Below are positions 11,696 through 22,695 of a stretch of DNA of 64,000 bases, one piece after another (positions within the stretch are counted from its first letter, which is position 1; every line of letters begins with the position of its first letter). Position numbers and translations under genes: made by a program. Under the pieces are notes generated by a model. It made no database searches. It was not told the origin of the DNA and was given only the letters and a program-made list of their open reading frames with translations. The stretch is from Cotesia glomerata (Eukaryota; Arthropoda; Insecta; Hymenoptera; Braconidae), in NCBI RefSeq assembly GCF_020080835.1, contig NC_058162.1, positions 13,503,818-13,567,817 on the forward strand. The letters are read 5' to 3'.

Positions 11696-12991
11696 ATGGC
11701 TAATCTCACCACTTTAAAACGACAACGTGGTCACATTCAAGCGACTATGACCACTCTCAAAAAGCATTTGGATAGCATCCCTCAAGACCGAGCAAAAACT
11801 AATCTGCATTTGATTAAAAGCGCGTTAGATACAGTAATCAAAGCATTTCAAAAATTCGAATCTATTCAAGATGAGATAGAAGGGTTAGTGGATGAAGAGA
11901 TCGAGAATCGTAATAATTATACTGAAATGTATGACCGGGAAACGGCACGTGCCAAAAAACTTCTTGAAGATCTACGACCTCCAGCAGCTCAAGAAGTCAA
12001 CACTGTGGTTCCTACAGCTGCCCCGGGTACAATGCAGACAATCGCTCAATCAACGATTAAATTACCTCCGATAAATCTTAAACCCTTTGACGGTTCACCA
12101 GAAAAGTGGTCAGAATTCTTCAGTTTATTTACCTCAGTAATGAAAGATCAACCGGTTGAACCAGTACAAAAACTTAATTATTTGAAATCTTCATTAACCG
12201 GAAAAGCGGCAAGAGCAATTGAGTCGTTAGAGCTTATTAATAGTAATTTCGACGTTGCAATTTCTATTTTGAAAGAGAAATACGAGCATCCAAGGCGTAT
12301 GACGCGTCGTCATATGACCATTCTAAGAGAGTTTCCGAAATTAGTAAAAGATAGTCCTACAGCTATTAATGAACTTGTTGACGTTTTTCACCAACATACT
12401 AGAGCCTTAGAGAACCTAGGAGCTCCAGTAGAATTTTGGGATATACCATTAGTCGATTTAATTTTGTCAAAGGTCAACTCGACCACCGCTTGGCAATGGG
12501 AATTAACCTTGAATGACGATAAATGTCCGCCTTTCAAGGAATTGCTAAGATTTTTGAGTCACCGAGCTAATTGTGCCGAACCATCTCATAATGATTCAAA
12601 TCATAACAAACAAGTTAAAAACGAACCGCGAACGCAAGCTCTTTTTACACATTCCAAGGGTCAAGGACAACCTTCTCATCAACGAAAAATGTGTACCTGT
12701 CCCGTATGTGGCCTGTTTCATTTGTTATATACGTGTGATCAATTTCGTGAAGCATCTGTAGATGAGCGTCGTAAAATCGTATATGACGCGCATTTATGTT
12801 TTAATTGTTTTGGAAAGGGACACGGAGTTAACGCATGTACTTCACAAGGTTCTTGTAAAATTTGCAGAAAACGTCATCATACCTTATTGCACATTCCTGA
12901 AGAACAAAAGAGATCAGAGCAACAGCAAACGTCTTCAAACATACCTGCGCAACATACCTCTACCTACACCAACCCTCAGACTGAGAAATGA
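11696..12991 (+). CDS. gag: Gag of BEL/Pao element 1
   Basis: This 431-residue structural polyprotein forms the virus-like particle. The N-terminal third is helical and charged (coiled-coil-like, about residues 1-100). The central part contains a LPPINLKPFDGSPEKWSEF-type stretch and a capsid-like region typical of the BEL/Pao gag family (DUF1759). The C-terminus carries Cys/His knuckles: CTCPVCG...C, then CFNCFGKGHGVNAC, then CKICRKRHHTLLH (about residues 325-400). The ATG at 11696 follows a long leader (11354-11695). The ORF ends at TGA (12989-12991), and the same frame stays open into pol, so Gag and Pol are separated by only this one stop codon. Function is assigned from family knowledge. 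Confidence 0.93.
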   Translation: MANLTTLKRQRGHIQATMTTLKKHLDSIPQDRAKTNLHLIKSALDTVIKAFQKFESIQDEIEGLVDEEIENRNNYTEMYDRETARAKKLLEDLRPPAAQEVNTVVPTAAPGTMQTIAQSTIKLPPINLKPFDGSPEKWSEFFSLFTSVMKDQPVEPVQKLNYLKSSLTGKAARAIESLELINSNFDVAISILKEKYEHPRRMTRRHMTILREFPKLVKDSPTAINELVDVFHQHTRALENLGAPVEFWDIPLVDLILSKVNSTTAWQWELTLNDDKCPPFKELLRFLSHRANCAEPSHNDSNHNKQVKNEPRTQALFTHSKGQGQPSHQRKMCTCPVCGLFHLLYTCDQFREASVDERRKIVYDAHLCFNCFGKGHGVNACTSQGSCKICRKRHHTLLHIPEEQKRSEQQQTSSNIPAQHTSTYTNPQTEK

Positions 12992-13015
12992 CAGGTAACA
13001 TTTGTAGTCAATGCT

Positions 13016-16000
13016 ATGTCTAATGACATAATGGTTACTTCTGTGCTTGAGATTTTAGACAAGGACAAAAGACCTATACAGTGTCGAGGACTTCTCGATA
13101 CCTGTTCGACTACCAATTTCATTACTCGTCGTCTGGCTGATGTTTTAAAATTGAAGAAAACATCATGTAATGTGCCTGTTGGCGCTTTAAATTCTATGAC
13201 TACTTATTGTACCGAGCTTGCAACAGCTACCATTAAATCTCGTTTAAACGATTATAAAAAGACACTGACCTTTTTAGTCGTACCAGAAATCTCGCATTTT
13301 ATACCTGATCAACCGATCCACCGTGAATTGATAAAGATACCTGATAATATTGTATTAGCTGATCCAAACTTCCATAAACCTGCGCCTGTTGACCTACTTT
13401 TAGGAGCAGGCACCACTCTTTCGCTATTATCTGTCGGACAAATCAAATTGTCCTCATCTAACCAACAAGAATTATACCTGCAAAAAACAATGCTTGGCTG
13501 GATAATAGGTGGAGCTGCCCCATCCAGTCTACCGACCTCATCAAATTGTTATCTCACCACTACCAATTTAGATTTCGACCTTCAGAAGTTTTGGGAAATA
13601 GAGGAATGTCCCACCGTCAAGAGATTCACCGCAGAAGAAGAAAAATGTGAACAACATTTTCGTAAGCATGTAACCAGAGATTCCGATGGGCGATATGTCG
13701 TTGCCCTACCGTTCAACCCGCATACTACCAAGCTAGGAAAATCATATCATCTGACTCGCAAGAGATTCGACAGTACTGAGCGTAGATTAAATCAAAAACC
13801 TGAGCTCAAGATACAATATGAAGAAGTTCTACAAGATTATTTAAAACAAAATCATATGTCTCCGATGGTTGATAACCCTTTGACTTCAAATGGTTATTAT
13901 TTACCTCACCATGCAGTTATGAAAGAAACCAGCCTTACTACAAAGGTACGAGTGGTATTTGATGGCTCATTAAAAACTTCTTCAGGTGTATCACTCAATG
14001 ATGTCTTGTATACTGGCCCAACTATTCAACCCGATTTATTCACCATATTGATTAGATTTTGTAAGCACCCAATAGTAATTACGGGTGACCTAAAACAAAT
14101 GTACCGACAGTTTTTAGTCAGAAAACAAGACAGAAAGTTCCAGCGTATCCTCTGGAGAAATGAAGCTAAAAAACTCCAGACATATGAGTTAAATACCGTC
14201 ACCTTCGGTATTACCTGTGCCGCTTATTTAGCAATACGTTGTTTACACCAATTAAGTGAAGACGAGGGTGAATCATATCCAGTCGTCGCACCATTGTTAT
14301 TATCCGATTTTTATGTTGATGACTTTCTTAGTGGAACAAAGACTAAGGAAGAAGCAAAACTTGTGATTACGCAAATGATTGGGATCCTATCTACTGCCGG
14401 ACTAACAATGAGGCAGTGGGCTTCTAATGACCCTTCGGTTTTAGAAGATATACCTGCGGAAGATGTCAACCCTCGATTGCAATTGGGAGACACTACATTG
14501 AAAACTTTAGGTATACATTGGGACTCTCGCACTGATACTATTACTTATACGGTAAATCCTATCCAATCAAACAAGATTACCAAAAGAATTATTTTATCTG
14601 AAGTAGCTAAAATATTTGACCCGTTAGGTTTGCTGGCTCCAGTTATTATATTAGCTAAAATTATTTTACAAAATTTGTGGAATTATAAACTGGACTGGGA
14701 CGAATCTCTACCTGCGGACCTTCACAGTGACTGGCAAAAGTACTGCGAACAATTACCTTCTCTAAATCTATTGTCATTTCCTCGTACCGTAATTACTGCT
14801 GACCTTAAAGAAATTCAATTACATGGATTTTCCGATGCTAGTGAGAAGGCATATGGAGCGTGTGTCTACTTACGTACTGTTGACCATTTAGGCAACATTA
14901 AGGTGCAATTATTATGTGCAAAATCTCGAGTTGCACCGATCAAAACCTTAACTATACCAAGATTAGAGCTTCGTGGAGCTCAACTTTTATCAACATTGAT
15001 AAAAACGGTTAAAACTGCCCTGGATGAAGAAGTCAATATTTTTTATTGGACTGATTCAACTATTGTTTTACGTTGGCTTCAAATTTCTCCACAGCAACTA
15101 AAAACCGTTGTTGCGCATCGTGTGGCTGAAATACAGACCGTTACACAAGTAAAGTCTTGGAGACACGTTCCTACAGAACATAATCCCGCTGATCTTGTCT
15201 CGCGAGGAGTTTTGCCTGCAGAGTTTCCCTCTGCTAACCTATGGAAGGATGGACCGTCGTGGTTAAGCCAATTGGAATCGTTTTGGCCGAGCCATGAATC
15301 ACCGAAGATTGAAGAAGTACAATCGGAGCTACCTGAGCAGCGCCGACCCGTATGTTTAGTCAATGCAGCTAGGCCATTTACAACGCTAACAAGATTTCCA
15401 ACTTTAGAACGTATGATACGTGGTTTGGCCTACTGTTTCCGATTTGTTAGAAAAGATTTTCCAGCAAAATTTCTTACCGTAAATGAATTACGACATGTGG
15501 AAACTCGAGTACTTCGATGTGTGCAATCTCAAGCATTTCCTGAAGATATAAAAAATTTGATTTCTAAGGATAGGAAAAAATCAGTAAGTTCGAATCTCCT
15601 CAAATTATCTCCTTTTCTCGATCAAGATGGAATAATGAGAGTGGGTGGACGTCTATATTTGTCCAATTTACCGTTTGATGCCAAACATCCTATTATATTG
15701 CCAAAAAACAATCATGTCACTGATTTGTTTATTATGTATTTTCACAAAAAACATTTGCATACAGGCGTTCAACAGACCCTATATACCATTCGTCGTAAGT
15801 ATTGGATCATTGATGGCCGGAGCCAGGTATACAAAAATTTGAAGCAATGCTGTAATTGCTTTAAGGCTAGTCCGCCTCCTACAGAGTATGTTATGGGTAA
15901 ATTACCAAAGGCTCGTGTTAACATTGCTAATCCTTTTAATCAAGTTGGTGTTGATTATTGTGGGCCTTTCCTTTTAAAAGAAAAGAAATTTCGTAATCGA

Positions 16001-16888
16001 GTTTCTATAAAGGCATACGTCGCTGTATTCGTATGTCTTGCCGTAAAAGCTGTTCACCTAGAGTTAGTGACCGATCTCACTTCTGATGGTTTCTTGTCTG
16101 CCCTGAGACGATTTATTTCACGTAGAGGTCTATGTCAAGATATCTATAGTGATAATGGGACTAACTTCGTTGGAGCTAACAACATTTTAAAGGAATTTAT
16201 TAAAGATATAAAAACCACTGAAGCTCAAAATAAAATTCAAGGATACCTAAGTGACAAGAGTATTCAATGGCATTTTAGTCCACCTCACGCACCTTATGTT
16301 GGTGGCCAATGGGAGGCTGCTGTGAAAAGCTTTAAAAAACATTTAGGCCACGTAGCTGGACACGATATGTTGTTCACCTACGAACAATTCAACACTTTAA
16401 TTATTGAGATTGAAGCAATTTTAAATTCTAGACCGATGACCACTATCTCCTCTGATCCTACCGATCCTATACCCCTTACTCCTGGCCATTTTTTGATAGG
16501 TGATTCTTTGACCAACTTACGAGGTTACGATTATACCGCCACGCCTGATAATCGTTTATCTTATTGGCAACATTTACAGAAGGTGAAACAACACTTCTGG
16601 AACCGATGGAGCAAGGAGTATTTAAATGAATTGACCGTTCGTACCAAATGGGAAAAGGCTGGCCCTGAGATAATAAATGGGTCAATTGTCTTATTAAGAG
16701 AAGACAACATACCACCGGCTCAATGGGCGCTGGGAAAAATTGTTGAGTGCTATCCAGGTAGTGATGGTGTAGTGCGCACAGCGTTAGTGAAAACTGCTAA
16801 ATCATCCTTTGGTAGAAATGTCAAAAAACTTGCAATATTACCTATATCTATCTCAAATAGTGAATCAAAATTAGAGACAAAAAATTAG
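13016..16888 (+). CDS. pol: Pol polyprotein (protease-RT-RNase H-integrase) of BEL/Pao element 1
   Basis: The long open frame is 1290 codons from the first ATG; the same frame is open back to the gag stop (12992). The order is: aspartic protease near residues 20-130 with LLDTCSTTNFI, where the usual D-x-G-S has Cys instead of Gly; RT with the catalytic FYVDDFLSG at about 14309-14335; RNase H at about 14810-15200 (GFSDAS, YWTDS); and integrase with an H-H-C-C zinc finger (HKKHLHTGVQ...CCNCFKA, about 15740-15870) and a DDE core (GVDYCGPF, YSDNGTNFVGA, GGQWEAAVKSF). A C-terminal tail typical of BEL/Pao ends at TAG. RT and integrase look catalytically complete; the protease substitution may matter. 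Confidence 0.95.
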   Translation: MSNDIMVTSVLEILDKDKRPIQCRGLLDTCSTTNFITRRLADVLKLKKTSCNVPVGALNSMTTYCTELATATIKSRLNDYKKTLTFLVVPEISHFIPDQPIHRELIKIPDNIVLADPNFHKPAPVDLLLGAGTTLSLLSVGQIKLSSSNQQELYLQKTMLGWIIGGAAPSSLPTSSNCYLTTTNLDFDLQKFWEIEECPTVKRFTAEEEKCEQHFRKHVTRDSDGRYVVALPFNPHTTKLGKSYHLTRKRFDSTERRLNQKPELKIQYEEVLQDYLKQNHMSPMVDNPLTSNGYYLPHHAVMKETSLTTKVRVVFDGSLKTSSGVSLNDVLYTGPTIQPDLFTILIRFCKHPIVITGDLKQMYRQFLVRKQDRKFQRILWRNEAKKLQTYELNTVTFGITCAAYLAIRCLHQLSEDEGESYPVVAPLLLSDFYVDDFLSGTKTKEEAKLVITQMIGILSTAGLTMRQWASNDPSVLEDIPAEDVNPRLQLGDTTLKTLGIHWDSRTDTITYTVNPIQSNKITKRIILSEVAKIFDPLGLLAPVIILAKIILQNLWNYKLDWDESLPADLHSDWQKYCEQLPSLNLLSFPRTVITADLKEIQLHGFSDASEKAYGACVYLRTVDHLGNIKVQLLCAKSRVAPIKTLTIPRLELRGAQLLSTLIKTVKTALDEEVNIFYWTDSTIVLRWLQISPQQLKTVVAHRVAEIQTVTQVKSWRHVPTEHNPADLVSRGVLPAEFPSANLWKDGPSWLSQLESFWPSHESPKIEEVQSELPEQRRPVCLVNAARPFTTLTRFPTLERMIRGLAYCFRFVRKDFPAKFLTVNELRHVETRVLRCVQSQAFPEDIKNLISKDRKKSVSSNLLKLSPFLDQDGIMRVGGRLYLSNLPFDAKHPIILPKNNHVTDLFIMYFHKKHLHTGVQQTLYTIRRKYWIIDGRSQVYKNLKQCCNCFKASPPPTEYVMGKLPKARVNIANPFNQVGVDYCGPFLLKEKKFRNRVSIKAYVAVFVCLAVKAVHLELVTDLTSDGFLSALRRFISRRGLCQDIYSDNGTNFVGANNILKEFIKDIKTTEAQNKIQGYLSDKSIQWHFSPPHAPYVGGQWEAAVKSFKKHLGHVAGHDMLFTYEQFNTLIIEIEAILNSRPMTTISSDPTDPIPLTPGHFLIGDSLTNLRGYDYTATPDNRLSYWQHLQKVKQHFWNRWSKEYLNELTVRTKWEKAGPEIINGSIVLLREDNIPPAQWALGKIVECYPGSDGVVRTALVKTAKSSFGRNVKKLAILPISISNSESKLETKN

Positions 16889-16918
16889 AGACAATAATTT
16901 TCTTGATCGTAGCCTCTC

Positions 16919-16931
16919 AAGGGGGGGAGAA
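16919..16931 (+). promoter_or_regulatory. Polypurine tract of BEL/Pao element 1
   Basis: AAGGGGGGGAGAA directly precedes the 3' LTR and would prime plus-strand DNA synthesis. Confidence 0.85.
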
Positions 16932-17815
16932 TGTTTTATAATGTTAATCTATTTTCGTCATTTTCATTTTTTATAACAATTTTTGTATTAGTATAAATTT
17001 TCAGTCTCCAATATTGTGAGATTTATGATACCCTCATATCTAACATACTTTTTGTTTAGTTTATCTTTTTTAGCTTGCCATAACTTATGTATTTGGCTTT
17101 ATTACCTTCTAAACTTAGTTTTGTATAATTGTAAATTTAAGCGGTAATAAGATTCGGCTTCGTTTTATTTACAACTTTATCCTCTGCTCTAAGGTCTTCT
17201 AATCCTTCTATTGTGAAATATTTTTTCCCAAAACACATCTGTTTTTAAGTGTTTTACTACTTTGGTTTTTACCTCGGTTTGGAGTATTAGTTATTTGTAC
17301 ATCGGTGCGTCATATTGGCATTTAGTTGTCTAAGTCCTTTCTCTCTCTAGTTATGAGATCTCTCTCTAACTTACTCTCGATGTTTTCTTTTTTGCTCGAG
17401 TACTTACCTGTACACCCACTTTTCTTAAATTACCAATCAAGGGTCTCGTATCTCTTTTACTCCACCCATTACCCCTAGAAGATCTTAGCAGTACGAAAAA
17501 TTTGGAACTTGTCACCAAGTTCAACTTCTGATTAGAAAATCAGTTCCTCTTAGCAGAGCACCGTAATAGCATCTAGTATTTTCTTGTCCAAGACGTACCG
17601 TCTTATTACCGTTTGAATTACTTTATAATTTTGTTAATTTGTCTCACATTTAATATTTTTATAAGTAAATTCCTACTACATTCTTGTATAAATTCATACA
17701 AAATAAATTATTAGTAGAACGTTAATTTGATCTACTAACTTTATCAAATAATGTAACCTGGAGCTTACAACTCCGAATTCCCAATTTTAGTTATACATTT
17801 TTGATAATAAATACA
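16932..17815 (+). repeat. 3' LTR of BEL/Pao element 1
   Basis: This LTR is 884 bp and pairs with 10450-11335, differing by about eight substitutions and a 2-bp CT deletion. It ends ATAAATACA, followed at once by the target duplication CAACT. Confidence 0.95.
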
Positions 17816-17820
17816 CAACT

Positions 17821-18297
17821 TGAGAGTACTCACCAAAAAAAAGGGAACTCGAACGAAGGTGCCAGATCTACACTCCTTACACTTTGCGGGTTACCGCGTG
17901 TCTCTCGATTTCTATTTTACCGAAAACGACGAGACCTCATGTCCGATCACGAGGGCCTCTCAAGTCGTTTACCAAAATTACTGTTCCCTGTGCTCGCAAT
18001 CGATACTTTAGGGAATTACCCGTGCGAACAAGGGCTATGACTTATTACCAATAATCAATATACAATAAAATAATAAAATTACAAATAGTCTTATACAATT
18101 TCCTGAAATAAATGTCAAAATTAATACTTAAGAACTAATAATACATAAATTGTCAAATATAAATAGTAATAAATGATATCCAGTAGATAAATTAATAATA
18201 TTAATACAAAGATAGTAAATTTATGAGACACACTGAGTGTGGATCTGTTGCCAACACTAGGCGCAGGGAGAGACGCACACAATTATACAATTCGAGT
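17821..18297. other. Non-coding stretch between BEL/Pao element 1 and the foldback element
   Basis: This is moderately GC-rich near 17840-18030 and AT-rich after that. Short open frames at 17801-18040 have no recognisable features. It is the continuation of the 9806-10444 target sequence. Confidence 0.4.
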
Positions 18298-20252
18298 GAC
18301 AAAATTTATAAACAAATGAATTAATTAAATATTTTTGAAAAATTTTTTTTCACTACATTGTTAGCGTAACAAAATTATGATTAAAAAAAAAATCTTAAAA
18401 ACAATATCTTATTGTTTATAATCGTTTTTTTTATATTTTGATTGTTCAAATAAATGATTAAGGAATCGTTTTTTTTTTTAAATCATAATTTTCATTTCTA
18501 AATATAATGGCAAAAAATAATTTTTTTTTGGCAACAATTTATGTATTTATTTATTTAACAATTTGTTATAAGCAATTTTTTTTTCATTTTAATTCTTTTC
18601 TAGAAGATAAAAAAATTACAAAAACAGTAACCTACAACAAAATGGCAAATAAATTTTTTTTGATTTTTTAAAAAACATTCGGATTTTGAAGCACGACAAA
18701 GTCTAAGCACTGACTCGATTTGTTAACAAACAAATTGCTGTAACTTTGCAATTATCGCAGATACAGCTTTCGACTTATGAGTCGTTTATACACAGTATGA
18801 ACTAAGCTTTCAGATAAATTTTGAACCTAACGTTTATCTCTTTTAGTTCATTAATTACACGCATTTATTTATGAAAATTTGCATTTTATATTTCTTACAA
18901 TGCTTATATCTCATAAACAAATAATGTTATGACTAATATGCTTCAGAACTTATTTGTTACTTGATAATTAAACTATTCAAATCTATTTTGTTTTATATTT
19001 TTAACTTTATTTGTTTATGAGGTTCTTTAATTTTTTGAAAATTATTTTCTATTTTCTCTTTCATTTTTCGGAAACAAATTGAAAGGTGGAAATAGGAGAC
19101 AAATCGTGAGAATAATTAGGAACATTTGTAAGAAAAATGATTTGTATTAATTATAGATAAAAATAATGCATCGGTGTTAGAGTTTATTCATTATTATTAT
19201 TATTATTACAATGAACTATTTTTTTCAATATGAATAATCTATACTTCTATACTCATATTATAAAGAGAAAAGATTTCATTGTTTACTTGTTTGTTTGTTT
19301 GTTTGTTTGCATTGAATAGGCTCCGAAACTACTTAACCGATTTAAAAAATTCTTCAATTTTGAGGAAGCTACACTATCTCCGGGTGACATTGGCTATATT
19401 ATATTGTAATTAATTCTGAAATTTTCGTTGAATACCCGTGTTAATCTGGGGCAGACTACTAGGAATAAATAAAATCGTGAAATCGATTTTAACAATATAA
19501 TAAATGATTAGAATTAATAGTTTCAATCTCTATGTACTTTGAACATCTAAAAAATGAGAGTGAAAATATAAGAAAGTTTAAAACAAATTGAAAAATCTCA
19601 TAAACAAATAAGGTTAAAAAAATAAAAAAAGATAGATTTGAATAGTTTAATTATCAAGTAACAAATAAGTTTCGCAACATATTAATCATACTATCATTAT
19701 TTGTTTATGAGATATAAGCATTGTAAGAAATATAAAATGCAAATTTTCATGAATAAATGTGTTTAATTAAAGAACTGAAAGAGATAAACGTTAGGTTTGA
19801 AATTTATCTGAAAGCTTAGTTAGTACTGTGTAAAAACGACTTCGAGGTTGAAAGCTGTATCTGCAATAGTTGCAAAGTTACAGCAATTTGTTTGTTGACA
19901 AATCAAGTCAGTACTTAGACTTCGTCGTGCTTCAAAATCCGAATGTTTTTTAAGAAATCAAAAAAAATTTTCTTTGCCATTTTGTTGTAGGTTACTGTTT
20001 TTGTAATTTTTTTATCTTTTAGAAAAAAATTAAAATAAAAAAAACAATTGTTTATAAAAATTATGATTAAAAAAAAAAACGATTCCTCAATCATTTATTT
20101 AAACAATCAAAATATGAAAGAAACGATTATAAACAATAAGATATTGTTTTTAAGAAAATTTTTTCTTTTAATCATAATTTTTACGCTAACAATGTAGTGA
20201 AAAAAAATTTTTTCAAAAATATTAAATTATTTCATTCGTTTATAAATTTTTT
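18298..20252. mobile_element. Foldback element (large inverted-repeat structure)
   Basis: The arm 18298-19025 reappears in reverse complement as 19593-20252. Shared landmarks are CACTACATTGTTAGCGTAAC (about 18352) against its complement (about 20190), and TGAAGCACGACAAAGTC (about 18688) against its complement (about 19920). The arms are about 650-730 bp with small indels and are separated by a loop of about 570 bp. No coding capacity is seen. The structure is that of a non-autonomous foldback DNA element. Outer boundaries are approximate and I could not define a target duplication. Confidence 0.8.
19227..19460 (+). repeat. Unclassified dispersed repeat in the foldback loop
   Basis: The segment around ATTATAAAGAGAAAAGATTT, a (TTTG)n run and AATAGGCTCCGAAACTACTT resembles a short repeat I associate with many insect genomes. 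I cannot name the family. It sits in the single-copy loop between the two foldback arms. Confidence 0.35.
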
Positions 20253-20344
20253 GTAAACAAATGGCATAAAAAAATTTAAAAAATAATCATTTGATGCCTA
20301 AAAAGAATATAAAACCAGTAATCACTTATATTTAAGCAAAAAAA

Positions 20345-20895
20345 AATTATTTAACATACATTGTTTAAATTTTTAATTTTTTTGTTGCTTTAAAAATTAA
20401 TAATTAATGAAATAAAAATGTTTTATAAACTTTTATAACTCCATATCGTTGAGTATGTTTATAAAAAGGGCTCCAAGAAAAAAAAATTTATAAAATAATT
20501 ATTTAAACTTTTATACCCCCTTTTATGACAACACAAACCCGTACAAAAAATTTTAATTAACAATTTAATAATTTTTTGAAAAATGGTGATACAACTTTTA
20601 TTACCGCGGAATCATATTGTTTGAAGTGTCTAGATGACACCAGAATTTTTTCAAGTTTTTTAATTAATATTTTATAGCTTAAAAAAATTATTTATTAACT
20701 ACGCTCACTAGAGTGGCGGCGTGCGCATGCCGAAACTACCGTGCAATAGCCGATTTTCAACGCTTAATTAAAATTATAAAAATTGGAGCTACAATTTCGG
20801 GAGTTGAAATTTTTTTTACATAAATTTTCTGCTCTTTCAGAATCTTTTTCAATATTTGAGCTATCACTTATACTTTTTGAGATTTTGCCAAAAAG
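20345..20895 (-). repeat. Inverted repeat arm (right), paired with 9243-9805
   Basis: This is the reverse-complement partner of the left arm. CCGCGGAATCATATTGTTTG (about 20607) and GTCTAGATGACACC (about 20628) mirror 9505-9545. It lies only about 90 bp beyond the foldback element. Confidence 0.75.
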
Positions 20896-22359
20896 CTGAA
20901 CGGCTAATTTTTTTAACAGTTTTTTGTTAATAACAATTGTAACTTTCTTCTCCAGAGAAAATTGAAAAAACGTCTTTTTCTAGATGACATTCCGGATCGT
21001 TTAAGTCATCAACCATATTTTTAGGAGAAGAAGCTCTATTTTTCGCAAGAAATCGTCTTCTCGACTAGACTCAAAATAAGAAAAAGAAACAAATTATTTA
21101 TGCTTTTGAACCCATCCACTATAGAAAAAATCTACCTTACCAATACTTGGTTATAAACCATCCGAAGCTCAAAGTTGAGCCAAGGGAATAACTATAAAGG
21201 ATTGTTTACTCATGAATTTCGAACACTCCTTTTTTCCGAACAAATGTTACTAGATTTATAGTAACTTTGCTTCTCTTAGCTATAGAAATTAAATCCGGAA
21301 TTATAATACTAAACCTTAACGAAAAAAAAAATATGCTAAATAAATTGGCGGACTCTAAGCGTCACTACAGCCATTTTATCGTTGTCAACTTATGCGGATT
21401 TTATTCAGAATACTTTAACATCACTAACAACAAAAGAAAAAGCAAATTATAATTATCATTAAACAACTGTGTGAAAATAGGATGACGATCCTGTTTTGGT
21501 CCTACATAAAAAATAGCATTATTGCGTTCATAAGAAACCTCATAATTCTATTGAAAGACGACGAGATCGAATTCGTCGAAAGGAAATTAAAATAATTTGT
21601 GAGAATGGTATGTATTTTTAAATGTTGAAAAAGAGCTGTCCTATCTTTGGAAGCAATTTATATCATTTATTTACTTGACTGTATTAAGTTGTTTTTTCAT
21701 CCAAGTTATATGGAATAACGAATAATTAAAAAAAAAAAAAAAAAAAAAATTGTAAATGTTGTTAATTACAATCTTTAAAAAATTTACAAATTTTTTTCAA
21801 TAGTGACTAAAATTTTATTCGATTCTAATATTTAACTATTTTGTTGTAAGTAATTTTTTAGATGTATATAAATATATATGCATATGTATTTATTTGAGAA
21901 AAAATTTATCAATAAAATCAGATAAATTTTATCCAATTAAATCAAAGTTATTATGGTGGACCTCGATTGTAAGCAATTACCGAAAATTTACAATAATTTT
22001 CTCTTTAAGATAAAATTTTTAATTCTGAATTTGAAAATTGAGAGACACACCTCAGGAAAAAAAAATTTTTGGTCTACATTTTCCATATATTTTCTTTTGT
22101 ATAATTTTCATGTTACTAATCAAAAAATATCTTGCTAATCTGAAAGCTAACATATCCTTCTCAATCTCAAACGCATATACACGTCTTTTATTATTGTGCA
22201 TAAAAATTGTAATATATAGTGTTTATTGGTGACAATAAAAAATCAGACTGGTATAGTCTAATACGCCTAATTCGAGGCTTCAAATTGAGATATAAATCTT
22301 TTGATTTTTATTTACATTTATCAAGTTATTTGGTCATTAAAGATTGAAAATTAATTTTA
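20896..22359. other. AT-rich intergenic stretch
   Basis: No gene, RNA or element is supported. An A run of about 20 lies near 21729-21749. Short open frames around 21267-22232 are rich in Asn, Lys, Ile and Phe, as expected from composition alone. Confidence 0.5.
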
Positions 22360-22695
22360 GAAGCATCGTGGTTATGTTGCTCTAACTTCTACGCAGTGTT
22401 GTGCGCATCACTTACAGCCCATAATTGTACAGCTATGGTATAGTGTTCTTGTTGCCTATCTGTAGTAGTGTAAGTGAGTGTTAGTTCTATCTATAGTGCA
22501 ATGTGAGTGACATATTATGTACAATTTGTAATATCAAATTATCTTAGTATTAGTGTTTTACAAAGCCTGACTATTGTTGGTTGCATTATCTGCTTATGTG
22601 AAAGATCTTTATGTATGGAGTTCTTACAACTGTGTAAGAATACATTCGTTCTAAAACTGTTGTTTGTAAACAGAATCAACTAAGTGTAAATTGCT

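Larger units (their letters stand above)
10445..17820 (+). mobile_element. BEL/Pao LTR retrotransposon 1 (near intact), with target-site duplication
   Basis: The element proper is 10450-17815 (7366 bp), flanked by the 5-bp duplication CAACT (10445-10449 and 17816-17820). It has LTRs starting TGTTTTATAAT and ending AATAAATACA, a tRNA primer site directly after the 5' LTR, gag, pol (protease, RT, RNase H, integrase) and a purine tract before the 3' LTR. The two LTRs differ, by my count, at about eight substitutions and one 2-bp indel, so the insertion is recent. The single obvious lesion is an in-frame TGA between gag and pol. The pol domain order with integrase last, together with the gag and protease types, places it in BEL/Pao. 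Confidence 0.95.
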
